DNA from: Candidatus Evtepia faecigallinarum
GTDB taxonomy: Bacteria > Bacillota > Clostridia > Oscillospirales > Oscillospiraceae
Assembly (NCBI GenBank): GCA_019115225.1
Contig: DXEA01000126.1
Coordinates: forward strand, 1 to 34,057
DNA: 34,057 nucleotides
Direction: 5' to 3'
The translations under genes and the position numbers were made by a program. The notes beneath the pieces were generated by a model. The model saw nothing but the letters and a program-made list of their open reading frames with translations, was not told where the DNA came from and ran no database searches. The first letter of the stretch is position 1; the number at the start of each line of letters is the position of its first letter. Below, piece after piece: positions 8,101-14,185 of the stretch.

Positions 8101-8233
8101 CCACAACCGCTTCCTCACCAGACAGATCGAGGCGGAAAAAGCAGTTGGCAGCTTCTGCGAACGGAACCTGGGCATGCACGAGCTGGACGCCCGCGCCGAA
8201 GCCAGCCGCTGCCTGCGCTGCGACAGGAGGTAA
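5150..8233 (+). CDS. hydB: HydB-like flavin subunit fused to a GltD/NfnB-like oxidoreductase
   Basis: A 1027-aa multidomain electron-transfer protein. Residues 1-105 form a [2Fe-2S] domain (C29, C34, C66, C70). Residues about 120-545 are a NuoF/HydB core with the NADH/FMN loop GRGGAGFPAG (184-193) and a [4Fe-4S] motif (C473, C476, C479, C519). Where HydB normally continues into a ferredoxin, this protein instead carries a GltD-type N-terminal cluster domain (C562, C566, C601, C605, C609, C613), an FAD site GAGPSG (660-665), a second dinucleotide site GGGNTAID (791-798) and LYRRTMEDMPA (814-824), a pattern typical of NADPH-binding relatives. The ending RCLRC is also GltD-like. The frame is continuous, with no sign of frameshift. 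It probably links the hydrogenase to both NADH and NADPH; that is inference. Confidence 0.92.
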   Translation: MIRSIADLQQMKEAYLEKMGQYSHLCMVCYGTGCMSSGCKNVRDALVEELEKAGLAEKVAVIERGCMGTCAVGPVVYVLPDETYYTEMTPDRVKDVVQKHFLGGEPVTEYTFYDSIQKKRVSNIHDVAFFRDQVRIALRNCGLIDVNCINSYVSKDGYLALARILEKGDRMAVIEELKKSGLRGRGGAGFPAGVKWEAAYNQPGEEKYIICNADEGDPGAFMDRSVFEGDPHSVIEGMLIGGYAIGASHGVVYIRAEYPIAVERLQAALEMAREEGVLGKDIFGSGFDFDIEIRIGAGAFVCGEETALMASVEGQRGEPRQKPPFPFQSGLFGKPTIINNVETLATVPAIMLQGADWFRQFGTEKSPGTKVFALSGNIVNTGLVEVPMGTPLSEVVYSIGGGIPNGKKFKSAQTGGPSGGCITAENINTPLDYESLAELGSIVGSGGLIVMDEDTCMVDTARFYLDFIQEESCGKCTACRVGTKRMLEILNRITAGEGKPEDIETLEHLGAVIKDTAMCGLGQTAPNPVLSTLKYFRKEYEEHIVEKRCSAGVCGDLVSSPCENTCPAGINIPGYMSLIATGDYMGAARIMLRDNPFAGICGRVCTHPCESRCRRGSVDEAMNICELKRFATDWAYAQGFPKDEDFKPVAQIDKNVAIIGAGPSGLTCAYYLARLGYHVDVYEAEKRPGGIMTYGIPDYRLPLNIIEHEIENIKKTGVNIILNTKIGLDVSFRSLQKNYDAIFIAIGAQKTLQLGIPGEDLEGVYHGLDFLKRVMLKKDLDFTGKKVAVIGGGNTAIDSARTAIRLGAREVVILYRRTMEDMPADKVEIKDAMEEGVQIRTLVNPTDFVGIGGKLNSICIMKQKLGQFDSSGRRKAIPSGETYVEEFDIAIPAISQTPDTKFIKGTIQLNGDRVVADRYTQATSMPGVFVGGDAHRGPKDIVNAVHEAKVAASGIDKYLGGTGELAKGFEQEITDYHIEGDIVPHNRFLTRQIEAEKAVGSFCERNLGMHELDARAEASRCLRCDRR

Positions 8234-8239
8234 GTGATT

Positions 8240-10066
8240 ATGGCAGAGATCAAACTGACAATCAACGGGAAGGAATGTACCGCCCCCGCCGGCAGCACCA
8301 TCCTGCAGGCGGCGGAGCTGAACGGCATCCACATCCCGAAGCTGTGTTATCTGGAGGGCATCCACCAGTACGGCGCCTGCCGCATCTGCGTGGTGGAGCA
8401 GGTGAGCCCTCCCGCCAAGAACCTCCAGGCCTCCTGTATGGTGGAGGCCCGGGACGGCATGGTCATCGAGACCAACAACGCCAGAGTCCAGGAAGCCCGG
8501 AAGACCATGTATGAGCTCCTCCTGTCCAACCACGACAAGAAATGTCTCACCTGTGCCCGGAACCAGGACTGTGAGTTCCAGGCTCTGGGCCGGGAGCTGG
8601 GGGTGGAGGACTCCCCCTACGAGGGCGAGCGCGACCTGCGGCCCATCGACGTCAGCGAGTCCATCGTCCGGGACCCCAACAAGTGCATCCTCTGCCGCCG
8701 GTGCGTCAGCGTGTGTAAGAATGTGCAGACCACGGCCATCCTCACCGCCGAGGACCGGGGCTTCCAGACCCACATCACCCCCGCCTTCGGGCTGCCCCTG
8801 GGCAACACGGCCTGCACCTTCTGCGGCCAGTGCGTGGTGGTCTGCCCCGTGGGCGCCCTGCGGGAGACCAGCCACAAGGACCGGGTTATCCAGGCCATCA
8901 ACGACCCCAACAAGTACGTGGTGGTCCAGCCCGCCCCCGCCGTCCGTGTGGGCATCGGCGAGTGCTTCGGCCTGCCCGCCGGCAGCTGCGAGACCGGCAA
9001 GCTGGCCGCTGCTCTCCACCGGATGGGCTTTGACGATGTCTTTGACACCAACTGGGCTGCGGACCTGACCATCATGGAGGAGGGCACCGAGTTCCTGGAG
9101 CGCTTCCGCACCGTCCTGGACGGCGGCGTGGCAGCCCTGCCCATGATGACCTCCTGCTCTCCCGGCTGGATCAAGTTCATCGAGAACAACTATCCCGACA
9201 GCCTGGAGCATCTGTCCACCTGCAAGTCTCCCCACGAGATGTTCGGCGCGGTGGTGAAGAGCTATTATGCCAAAAAGCTGGGCAAGAAGCCCGAGGATAT
9301 GTATGTGGTCTCCATCATGCCCTGCACGGCCAAGAAGACCGAGTGCGCCCGGCCGGAACTGAGCAACGACGGGGTGGCCAACGTGGACGCCGTCCTCACC
9401 ACCCGGGAGCTGGGCGACCTGATCAAGACCATGGGCATCAACTTCCTGGCCCTGCCCGAGGAGAACTTTGACGATCCCCTGGGCTTCTCCACCGGCGCCG
9501 CTGACATCTTTGGCGTCACCGGCGGCGTGATGGAAGCCGCTCTGCGGACGGTCTATGAGATCATTACCGGCCGGGAGCTGCCTTTCCCCAACCTCCATGT
9601 GTCTCCCATCGTGGGGCTGGAGCAGGTGAAGGAAGCCACCATCAAGCTGGAGAACGTCAAGCCCGAGTGGCGTGCCGCTGAAGGCTTTGAGGTGAAGATC
9701 GCGGTCACCAGCGGCTTTGCCGGCGCCCGGAAGCTCATGGAGCAGGTGAAGGAGGGAACCTCTCCCTACCACTTCATCGAGGTCATGGGATGTCCCGGCG
9801 GCTGCATCACCGGCGGCGGCCAGCCCAGACCCCAGGAGGACATCAACGTCGTCCGCCAGAAGCGCATGGAAGCCATTTACGGCGAAGACGAGCGTAAGGT
9901 GGTCCGCAAGTCCCACGAGAACCAGTCCCTTATGAACTTCTACAAGGAGTGGGGCGGCGGCAAGGGCCCCGGCTGCCACGCTTCCCACGAGTACCTGCAC
10001 ACCCACTATGTCAAGCGGGGCAAGTACAACGAGCTGACCGACGAGCACTTCGTGGTCAACGAGTAA
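8240..10066 (+). CDS. hydA: [FeFe] hydrogenase catalytic subunit, HydA (multi-cluster, bifurcating-type)
   Basis: A 608-aa cytoplasmic enzyme that interconverts protons plus electrons with H2. It carries a plant-type [2Fe-2S] domain (C36, C47, C50, C66), a His-ligated [4Fe-4S] site (H98, C102, C105, C111), two [4Fe-4S] motifs (149-159 and 192-202) and the H-cluster domain: TSCSPGW (304-310), MPCTAKKTE (360-368) and the motif around MGCPGGC (516-522). H-cluster cysteines are C306, C362, C518 and C522. Residues about 540-595 match the small-subunit domain. The residue after C306 is Ser307, where most enzymes have the proton-relay Cys. I chose ATG 8240 over GTG 8234 because AGGAGG (8225-8230) is then 9 bases away. 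No maturation genes (hydE, hydF, hydG) are in the window. Confidence 0.96.
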   Translation: MAEIKLTINGKECTAPAGSTILQAAELNGIHIPKLCYLEGIHQYGACRICVVEQVSPPAKNLQASCMVEARDGMVIETNNARVQEARKTMYELLLSNHDKKCLTCARNQDCEFQALGRELGVEDSPYEGERDLRPIDVSESIVRDPNKCILCRRCVSVCKNVQTTAILTAEDRGFQTHITPAFGLPLGNTACTFCGQCVVVCPVGALRETSHKDRVIQAINDPNKYVVVQPAPAVRVGIGECFGLPAGSCETGKLAAALHRMGFDDVFDTNWAADLTIMEEGTEFLERFRTVLDGGVAALPMMTSCSPGWIKFIENNYPDSLEHLSTCKSPHEMFGAVVKSYYAKKLGKKPEDMYVVSIMPCTAKKTECARPELSNDGVANVDAVLTTRELGDLIKTMGINFLALPEENFDDPLGFSTGAADIFGVTGGVMEAALRTVYEIITGRELPFPNLHVSPIVGLEQVKEATIKLENVKPEWRAAEGFEVKIAVTSGFAGARKLMEQVKEGTSPYHFIEVMGCPGGCITGGGQPRPQEDINVVRQKRMEAIYGEDERKVVRKSHENQSLMNFYKEWGGGKGPGCHASHEYLHTHYVKRGKYNELTDEHFVVNE

Positions 10067-10096
10067 GGGAAGGCTCACAACACCCATCTGCCAACG

Positions 10097-10135
10097 AAAC
10101 CCGGCACCGCATTTTTGCGGTGCCGGGTTTTTCTG
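10097..10135 (+). terminator. Intrinsic terminator of the hydrogenase operon
   Basis: A perfect 14-bp inverted repeat (10097-10110 with 10117-10130) around a 6-base ATTTTT loop, with a run of Ts at its end. A textbook terminator 30 bases after the hydA stop. Confidence 0.93.
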
Positions 10136-10141
10136 CAAAAA

Positions 10142-10160
10142 ATTATTGACAAACGATAAT
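10142..10160 (-). promoter_or_regulatory. 19-bp operator-like dyad, copy 1 (overlaps -35)
   Basis: On the minus strand this reads ATTATCGT-N3-TCAATAAT, an imperfect palindrome covering the whole -35 hexamer (10146-10151). A near-identical copy in the opposite orientation lies at 10185-10203. A regulator bound here would block RNA polymerase. Confidence 0.65.
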
Positions 10161-10174
10161 CTTTCTGCTATGGT
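10146..10174 (+). promoter_or_regulatory. Predicted sigma-A promoter of the DUF2975 cassette
   Basis: TTGACA (10146-10151) and TATGGT (10169-10174) with a 17-base spacer, about 44 bases before the first start codon and flanked by the two 19-bp dyads. Confidence 0.75.
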
Positions 10175-10184
10175 TCAGATAGGA

Positions 10185-10203
10185 ATTATCGTAAAACAAT
10201 AAT
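10185..10203 (+). promoter_or_regulatory. 19-bp operator-like dyad, copy 2 (downstream of the predicted start)
   Basis: ATTATCGT-AAA-ACAATAAT, a dyad with 7 of 8 half-site positions symmetric. It ends immediately before the ribosome-binding site AGGAGG (10205-10210). Its centre is 43 bases from that of copy 1, close to four helical turns, which fits cooperative binding or a small loop. Confidence 0.65.
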
Positions 10204-10217
10204 TAGGAGGGGGAGCC

Positions 10218-11228
10218 ATGAAACGCAAACCATTGCAGATCGTGTTGTGTGCGGAGGCGGGGATTCTGCTGCTGGCCGTCCTGCTGGGCTGGGGTGCGGG
10301 AGAGTGGCCGGCGGGGTCGCTGGCCGTGCCCTTTGCCCAGATTGGGGCGGGGCTGCGGGCACTGTCTCTGTCCGGCGGGGCGGGAAACGTCGGGGCAATC
10401 CTGCTGTATGTGCTGCTGTGTCTGGTGCCGGTGGGGGTGCTGGTGTGGCTGAGCCGCCGGCGGCCGCTGGCGGCGGAGGACAGCTTGCTGGTGGTGCTGA
10501 GCCTGTTCCTGTTTGTGGCCCTGTATTTTATGGTCAACCCCGGCAAGATTCCCGGTCTGATGGTGGGGACCGGGGAGACGGCGGCAGCGCAGCTGGCGGT
10601 GGGCCAGAGCCTGTTTGGAGGGACGGTTTATGCCATTCTGCTGGCCTATCTGGTGCTGCGGCTGCTGCGGCGGTTCCAGGGGGCGGACCGGCAAAAGCTC
10701 CAGGATGACCTGGCGGTCCTTTTGAGCGGGCTGGCGGTCTGTCTGGTGTTCGTAATCTTCGGGGCGGGCTTTGCCGGGTTCTGGGGGGAGTGCAGCGCTC
10801 TGCTTCAGACCGGGGAAGGGCCGGTCTTTGGGGTGACGACAGCCTCCCTGGCGGTAGAGCGGGATGGGCTGCTGCTCCTGGCCTTCCTGCGGTGGATGGG
10901 GGAGATGCTGCCCTATCTTCTGGATGTGGTGGTGATCCTGGCGGCGCTGGACCTGCTGGGGGCCATGAAAAAAGAGCGGTACAGCCAGGAGACGTTAGAC
11001 CGGGCCCACTGGGTCTCCCGCCTGTGTACGGGCAGTCTGGCGGCCTCGCTGGTGACCACGGTGGTGCTGAACTTAGGGCAGCTGCTCTTTTTGGGGGAGC
11101 TGACCAGAGTGTCCATCCAAGTGATCTTTCCGATAACGGCAGTAGCTTTTCTATTGGGCGTGCTGCTGGTGGTCAAATTCCTGGAGGAAAACCGGGCCCT
11201 GAAAGAGGACAACGATCTGTTCATCTGA
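10218..11228 (+). CDS. Multi-pass membrane protein with DUF2975-like C-terminus
   Basis: A 336-aa integral membrane protein of unknown function. Hydrophobic segments lie near residues 7-27, 59-78, 88-106, 134-150, 164-188, 217-250, 270-292 and 298-320. The C-terminal third, ending LKEDNDLFI, resembles DUF2975 proteins, which are usually about half this length and encoded beside a small YozG-type regulator, exactly as here. The N-terminal half is therefore extra and may be a degenerate repeat of the same fold or a separate membrane domain. ATG 10218 follows AGGAGG (10205-10210). It is first in a four-gene cassette and is probably regulated by the next gene's product. Confidence 0.78.
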   Translation: MKRKPLQIVLCAEAGILLLAVLLGWGAGEWPAGSLAVPFAQIGAGLRALSLSGGAGNVGAILLYVLLCLVPVGVLVWLSRRRPLAAEDSLLVVLSLFLFVALYFMVNPGKIPGLMVGTGETAAAQLAVGQSLFGGTVYAILLAYLVLRLLRRFQGADRQKLQDDLAVLLSGLAVCLVFVIFGAGFAGFWGECSALLQTGEGPVFGVTTASLAVERDGLLLLAFLRWMGEMLPYLLDVVVILAALDLLGAMKKERYSQETLDRAHWVSRLCTGSLAASLVTTVVLNLGQLLFLGELTRVSIQVIFPITAVAFLLGVLLVVKFLEENRALKEDNDLFI

Positions 11229-11243
11229 GGAAGGAGGGAGGAT

Positions 11244-11468
11244 ATGGGGATCAAGGTCTGTCTGGAGGAGGTCCTGAAGCAGCGGGGGATGACCTCCAAG
11301 GAGCTGTGTGCCAAGGTGGGCATCACCGAGGCCAACCTCTCCATCCTCCGCAGCGGCAAGGCCAAGGGCGTGCGCTTCGGGACCTTGAACCGGATCTGTT
11401 ACTTTCTGGATTGCGATGTGGGAGATTTATTAAAATTCGACGGAGAATTGGAGGGACAAGATGAATAA
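11244..11468 (+). CDS. Small Cro/C1-type HTH regulator (YozG-like)
   Basis: A 74-aa DNA-binding protein with almost nothing but a helix-turn-helix (about residues 17-38, TSKELCAKVGITEANLSILR). It matches the YozG-type group that partners DUF2975 membrane proteins, including the conserved pattern NLSILRSGKAKGVRFGTL and LDCDVGDLL. It starts 15 bases after the membrane protein gene with a GGAGGGAGG site (11233-11241), and its stop overlaps the next gene by 8 bases. It has no ligand domain, so the signal probably comes through the membrane partner. It is the natural candidate to bind the two dyads at 10142-10203. Identity is firm; function is inferred. Confidence 0.9.
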   Translation: MGIKVCLEEVLKQRGMTSKELCAKVGITEANLSILRSGKAKGVRFGTLNRICYFLDCDVGDLLKFDGELEGQDE

Positions 11469-12324
11469 GATTCTGTTATTGCCCCTGCTGGGGGCCATGG
11501 TCCTGGCCCTGACCGCCTGCCAGCTGGCCCAGGAGGAGACGGCCGTGGAAGAGGACACCCTCATCGGCGGCTTTGTGACCGCCCGGACGGAGGGAGAATT
11601 TTTGGAAATGGGACTGCCGGAGGAGACCAGTGAAAGCGGCAGGCTCTATGCCCAGGGGGACAGCTTTCCCGGCATGGAGGGGGTCTGCTTCACCTATGAG
11701 ATCACCTATGACAGCCAGGCCAACGCCTACACCACTCGTTCCGGCCCCAATGAGGGGCTCTGGGAGGGCGGCGTGGCCGTGGGCAGCGTGGACTATGACA
11801 CAGAGCGGGAGCAGCGCACGGCGGGGATGACCGGGAAGGTTTACTATGGGGAAGGGGTGGAGAAGACCATCTTTACCCTCTACCCGGTCTTTCAGACCGC
11901 GGCGGGGGAGCGCTATTTGTTCCTGGACGGCAGGGTCAATGTCAGCGGCGAAGGGGAGGGGATCGTCCCCAGCACTTTTTACACGAGCAAGAGCGAAGTG
12001 GAGGTCAATGGCCGGAAGCTGACCTGTGAGACCTCCCTGAAAGTGGAGATCGCCGCAAAGCCGGCGGCCCGGACCGTCACGCTGGTCCAGTTGGACGAGG
12101 CCCACCGGGTCCTGTCCCAAGAGGATTTTTTGCCCGGCCAGTGCCCGGACCAGCTGGCCCCCCGGCCTGAGACCGCCTATTTGCTGATAGAGTACCGTGA
12201 CAGCCAGGGAGAGGTGACGGAGCGGGAGCTGGTCCAGCGCGGGGAAGAATATCTCTATACCGCCTGGCAAATGGACAGCGGCTTTTTCGCGGCCCAGCCC
12301 ACCGAGCTCATTTGGAAGGAGTGA
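11461..12324 (+). CDS. Putative secreted lipoprotein A of a tandem pair, unknown function
   Basis: A 287-aa protein with a lipoprotein signal: hydrophobic residues 4-17 followed by the lipobox LTAC with Cys20. It should be processed by Lgt and signal peptidase II and anchored on the outer face of the membrane. The mature part is acidic and probably beta-rich; I recognise no named domain. It is clearly related to the next protein: both begin C-Q-L-A-x-E-E, both have a LIG-start segment, and both share a C-terminal block with FLPGQ-x-PD and ETAYL. ATG 11461 follows GGAGGG (11450-11455) and overlaps the HTH gene, implying coupled translation. Confidence 0.75.
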   Translation: MNKILLLPLLGAMVLALTACQLAQEETAVEEDTLIGGFVTARTEGEFLEMGLPEETSESGRLYAQGDSFPGMEGVCFTYEITYDSQANAYTTRSGPNEGLWEGGVAVGSVDYDTEREQRTAGMTGKVYYGEGVEKTIFTLYPVFQTAAGERYLFLDGRVNVSGEGEGIVPSTFYTSKSEVEVNGRKLTCETSLKVEIAAKPAARTVTLVQLDEAHRVLSQEDFLPGQCPDQLAPRPETAYLLIEYRDSQGEVTERELVQRGEEYLYTAWQMDSGFFAAQPTELIWKE

Positions 12325-12330
12325 TGGGGC

Positions 12331-13260
12331 ATGAAAGGGAAGTACCTTCTTTTGCTCCTGCTGCTGGTGCTGCCGCTGTCCGGGTGTCAGCTGGCGGAGG
12401 AGGAAAGTGCGTCTGGGGACCGGCTCATCGGGGTCTATCTGACAAAAGAATATGTGGACACCATGAACGTGGAAGCCTACCTGAACGACCACATGGAGGA
12501 AGCAGCGGACGGCAAAACCCTCCAGGTGGAGGAAGGGGAGGCGCAGGCTTATCAGGAACGGATCTATGCCGTGGATGTCTCTCAGGACCCGGAGCAGCCT
12601 GCGTATCAGTTTCCCGAGTTGGAAGGCGTGCCGATCTACTATTTCTCTGTGGACGCCCCTGAGGGGGAGGGAAGCGACCTGATTGCCAGCGATGCGCCGG
12701 AGGTCCAGGTATACCGGGACTATACCGCCGGGGATGGGATGGAAGAGATGGTCCTCACCGCCGATTTGTATGTGCCTGTGGGCGCGATCCAGGAATTTTA
12801 CGCCAACCCCATGTACCGCGCCCCGGACGGACAGGTCTATCTCATCGGCGGCACCGGCGTCAGCGGCAGCATGGATACGGCGGGGACCTCACTGGGCAAG
12901 ACGATTGCGGAGACCGTCACCTTGACCGCCGATGGCGAGACCATCCAGCAGCGCTATGAAGTCAAAATCAATATGACCGCAGTGCTTCCCATGGAGAAGA
13001 TCGTTTTGCTGGAACTGGATGCCGACAGTCTGGTCATTGGACGCACAGAGTTTCTTCCCGGGCAGGTACCGGACACATTCTCTCCGGCAGCAGAAACGGC
13101 CTATCTGGTGGTGGAGACCCACCGTCAGAATTCCGCCGGGGAGGCGAGCGTGGACCGGGAGCTGTTTGACCGCCAGGACACCTCCTTTCCCACCTACGAA
13201 AAAGGGGAACAGGGTTTCTACTGCCGCACGGATACGGCCCTTGCCTGGCCGGCGGGATAA
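12331..13260 (+). CDS. Putative secreted lipoprotein B, paralogue of the preceding gene
   Basis: A 309-aa predicted lipoprotein with a leucine-rich signal (residues 6-16) and lipobox LSGC, Cys19. It shares with the upstream neighbour the CQLAEEE start of the mature protein, the LIG segment near residue 32, the TADGETI-type beta stretch and the C-terminal FLPGQVPD...ETAYL block, so the two arose by duplication and then diverged. No known domain is recognised. It starts 6 bases after the stop of lipoprotein A with GGAAGGAG (12314-12321). It is the last gene of the cassette and is followed by a hairpin. Confidence 0.75.
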   Translation: MKGKYLLLLLLLVLPLSGCQLAEEESASGDRLIGVYLTKEYVDTMNVEAYLNDHMEEAADGKTLQVEEGEAQAYQERIYAVDVSQDPEQPAYQFPELEGVPIYYFSVDAPEGEGSDLIASDAPEVQVYRDYTAGDGMEEMVLTADLYVPVGAIQEFYANPMYRAPDGQVYLIGGTGVSGSMDTAGTSLGKTIAETVTLTADGETIQQRYEVKINMTAVLPMEKIVLLELDADSLVIGRTEFLPGQVPDTFSPAAETAYLVVETHRQNSAGEASVDRELFDRQDTSFPTYEKGEQGFYCRTDTALAWPAG

Positions 13261-13261
13261 C

Positions 13262-13297
13262 ACAAGGCCCCTACCGAAAATGCGGTTGGGGCCTTGT
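13262..13297 (+). terminator. Hairpin terminator of the DUF2975-lipoprotein cassette
   Basis: ACAAGGCCCC-T-ACCG (13262-13276) pairs with 13283-13297, 14 bp with one T-T mismatch and a 6-base loop. The T-run is poor (AGTTTG), so it may be leaky. Confidence 0.7.
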
Positions 13298-13310
13298 AGT
13301 TTGAAAAGTT

Positions 13311-13336
13311 TGTAACGAATGGCCGGCTGGTGCGTC
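13311..13336 (+). promoter_or_regulatory. ECF-type promoter upstream of the ECF sigma gene
   Basis: TGTAAC (13311-13316) and CGTC (13333-13336) are spaced by 16 bases, which fits the consensus of Bacillus SigM/SigX/SigW-type promoters (family knowledge). It lies 26 bases before the chosen sigma start, so the sigma factor probably transcribes its own operon. Confidence 0.65.
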
Positions 13337-13361
13337 TTATGAGCGAAGGGAGGTGAACGGG

Positions 13362-13835
13362 GTGACCGAGTTCGACCAGGTGTATCAGAACTATTTCCCG
13401 GATGTCTACAAATACCTCCTGGTCCTGTGCCGGGACAGGTGGCTGGCGGAAGAGATCACCCAGGAGACCTTTTTTAAGGCGCTGCAGAGGTTGGACGACT
13501 TCGACGGCCGCAGCTCCCTGTACAGCTGGCTGTGCCAGATCGCCAAGCACACCTATTTTGACCACTGCCGCCGGGAAAAACGCCGGGGGGAGGAAGTGCC
13601 GGCGGACCAGTGGCTCCAGGAAAACCTGGAAGAGCGCCTGCTGGACAAGGAGTCCATACAGGAGATCTATCAGGGGATCCATGCCCTGCCGGAACCTTAC
13701 AAGGAGGTTTTCCTGCTGCGGCTCTTCGGCGAGCTCTCCTTTGCCCAGATCGCCGCCCTGTTTCACAAGACCGAAAGCTGGGCCCGGGTGACCTACTACC
13801 GGGCCAAAGGGAAGATCAAGGAGGGATTGCCATGA
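13362..13835 (+). CDS. ECF-family RNA polymerase sigma factor
   Basis: A 157-aa extracytoplasmic-function sigma factor. Region 2 (about residues 5-70) holds the helix ending WLAEEITQETFFKALQ, which binds core polymerase and melts the -10, followed by RREKRR. Region 4 (about 105-155) carries the -35-binding helix-turn-helix around LSFAQIAALFHKTESWARV. I prefer GTG 13362 because GGGAGGTG (13348-13355) is then 6 bases away; GTG 13353 lies inside that site. Its stop overlaps the next gene as ATGA, the usual arrangement for a sigma and its anti-sigma. The signal it answers is not visible; the neighbouring lipoprotein cassette suggests envelope stress, which is inference. Confidence 0.92.
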   Translation: MTEFDQVYQNYFPDVYKYLLVLCRDRWLAEEITQETFFKALQRLDDFDGRSSLYSWLCQIAKHTYFDHCRREKRRGEEVPADQWLQENLEERLLDKESIQEIYQGIHALPEPYKEVFLLRLFGELSFAQIAALFHKTESWARVTYYRAKGKIKEGLP

Positions 13836-14185
13836 AGATACCCTGTGGGCTGGCAGAAGATCTCCTGCCCCTCTATCTGGACCAGGTGTGCAGCCCGGAC
13901 AGTGCCGCCCTGGTGCAGGCGCATTTGCACCATTGCCCCGCCTGCCGGCAGCGGCTGGCGTCCCTTCGCCAGGGAGGGCGGGAAGAGGAGGAAGAACTGC
14001 AAGCACTGCAAAAGGCCCGGGCAGACTGGCAGCGCGGCCGGCGGCGGGCCCGCTGGAAGGGGGTCCTGACGGCGCTGGTGGTGGTGTTCCTGGGGGCCTG
14101 TGCCCTGTGGTATGTCTGGCAGGGAGCTCCGGTGAAGGGAGAAGTCCCGGAGGGTGCCCGGTATGTGGAGGAGGTGTGGGAATGA
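13832..14185 (+). CDS. Zinc-finger anti-sigma-like membrane protein 1
   Basis: A 117-aa single-pass protein. Its cytoplasmic N-terminus has the zinc anti-sigma pattern H31-x3-C35-x2-C38 plus C5 and C20, which in this family binds and inactivates the ECF factor. A charged, coiled-coil-like stretch follows at about 50-72, then one membrane helix at about 76-97 and a tail of only 20 residues outside. The start ATG overlaps the sigma stop (ATGA), and its own stop overlaps the next ATG. With so short an outer domain it is unlikely to sense ligands alone, so it may act with the next protein. Confidence 0.85.
   Translation: MKIPCGLAEDLLPLYLDQVCSPDSAALVQAHLHHCPACRQRLASLRQGGREEEEELQALQKARADWQRGRRRARWKGVLTALVVVFLGACALWYVWQGAPVKGEVPEGARYVEEVWE

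Noticed and set aside
5630-10138. A 1502-codon open frame on the minus strand opposite hydB and hydA
   Set aside because: It mirrors two unmistakable plus-strand genes; high GC at third codon positions removes stops from that antisense frame. Its translation is low-complexity (Gly, Ala, Leu, Val, His, Asp) and has no start site or recognisable domain.
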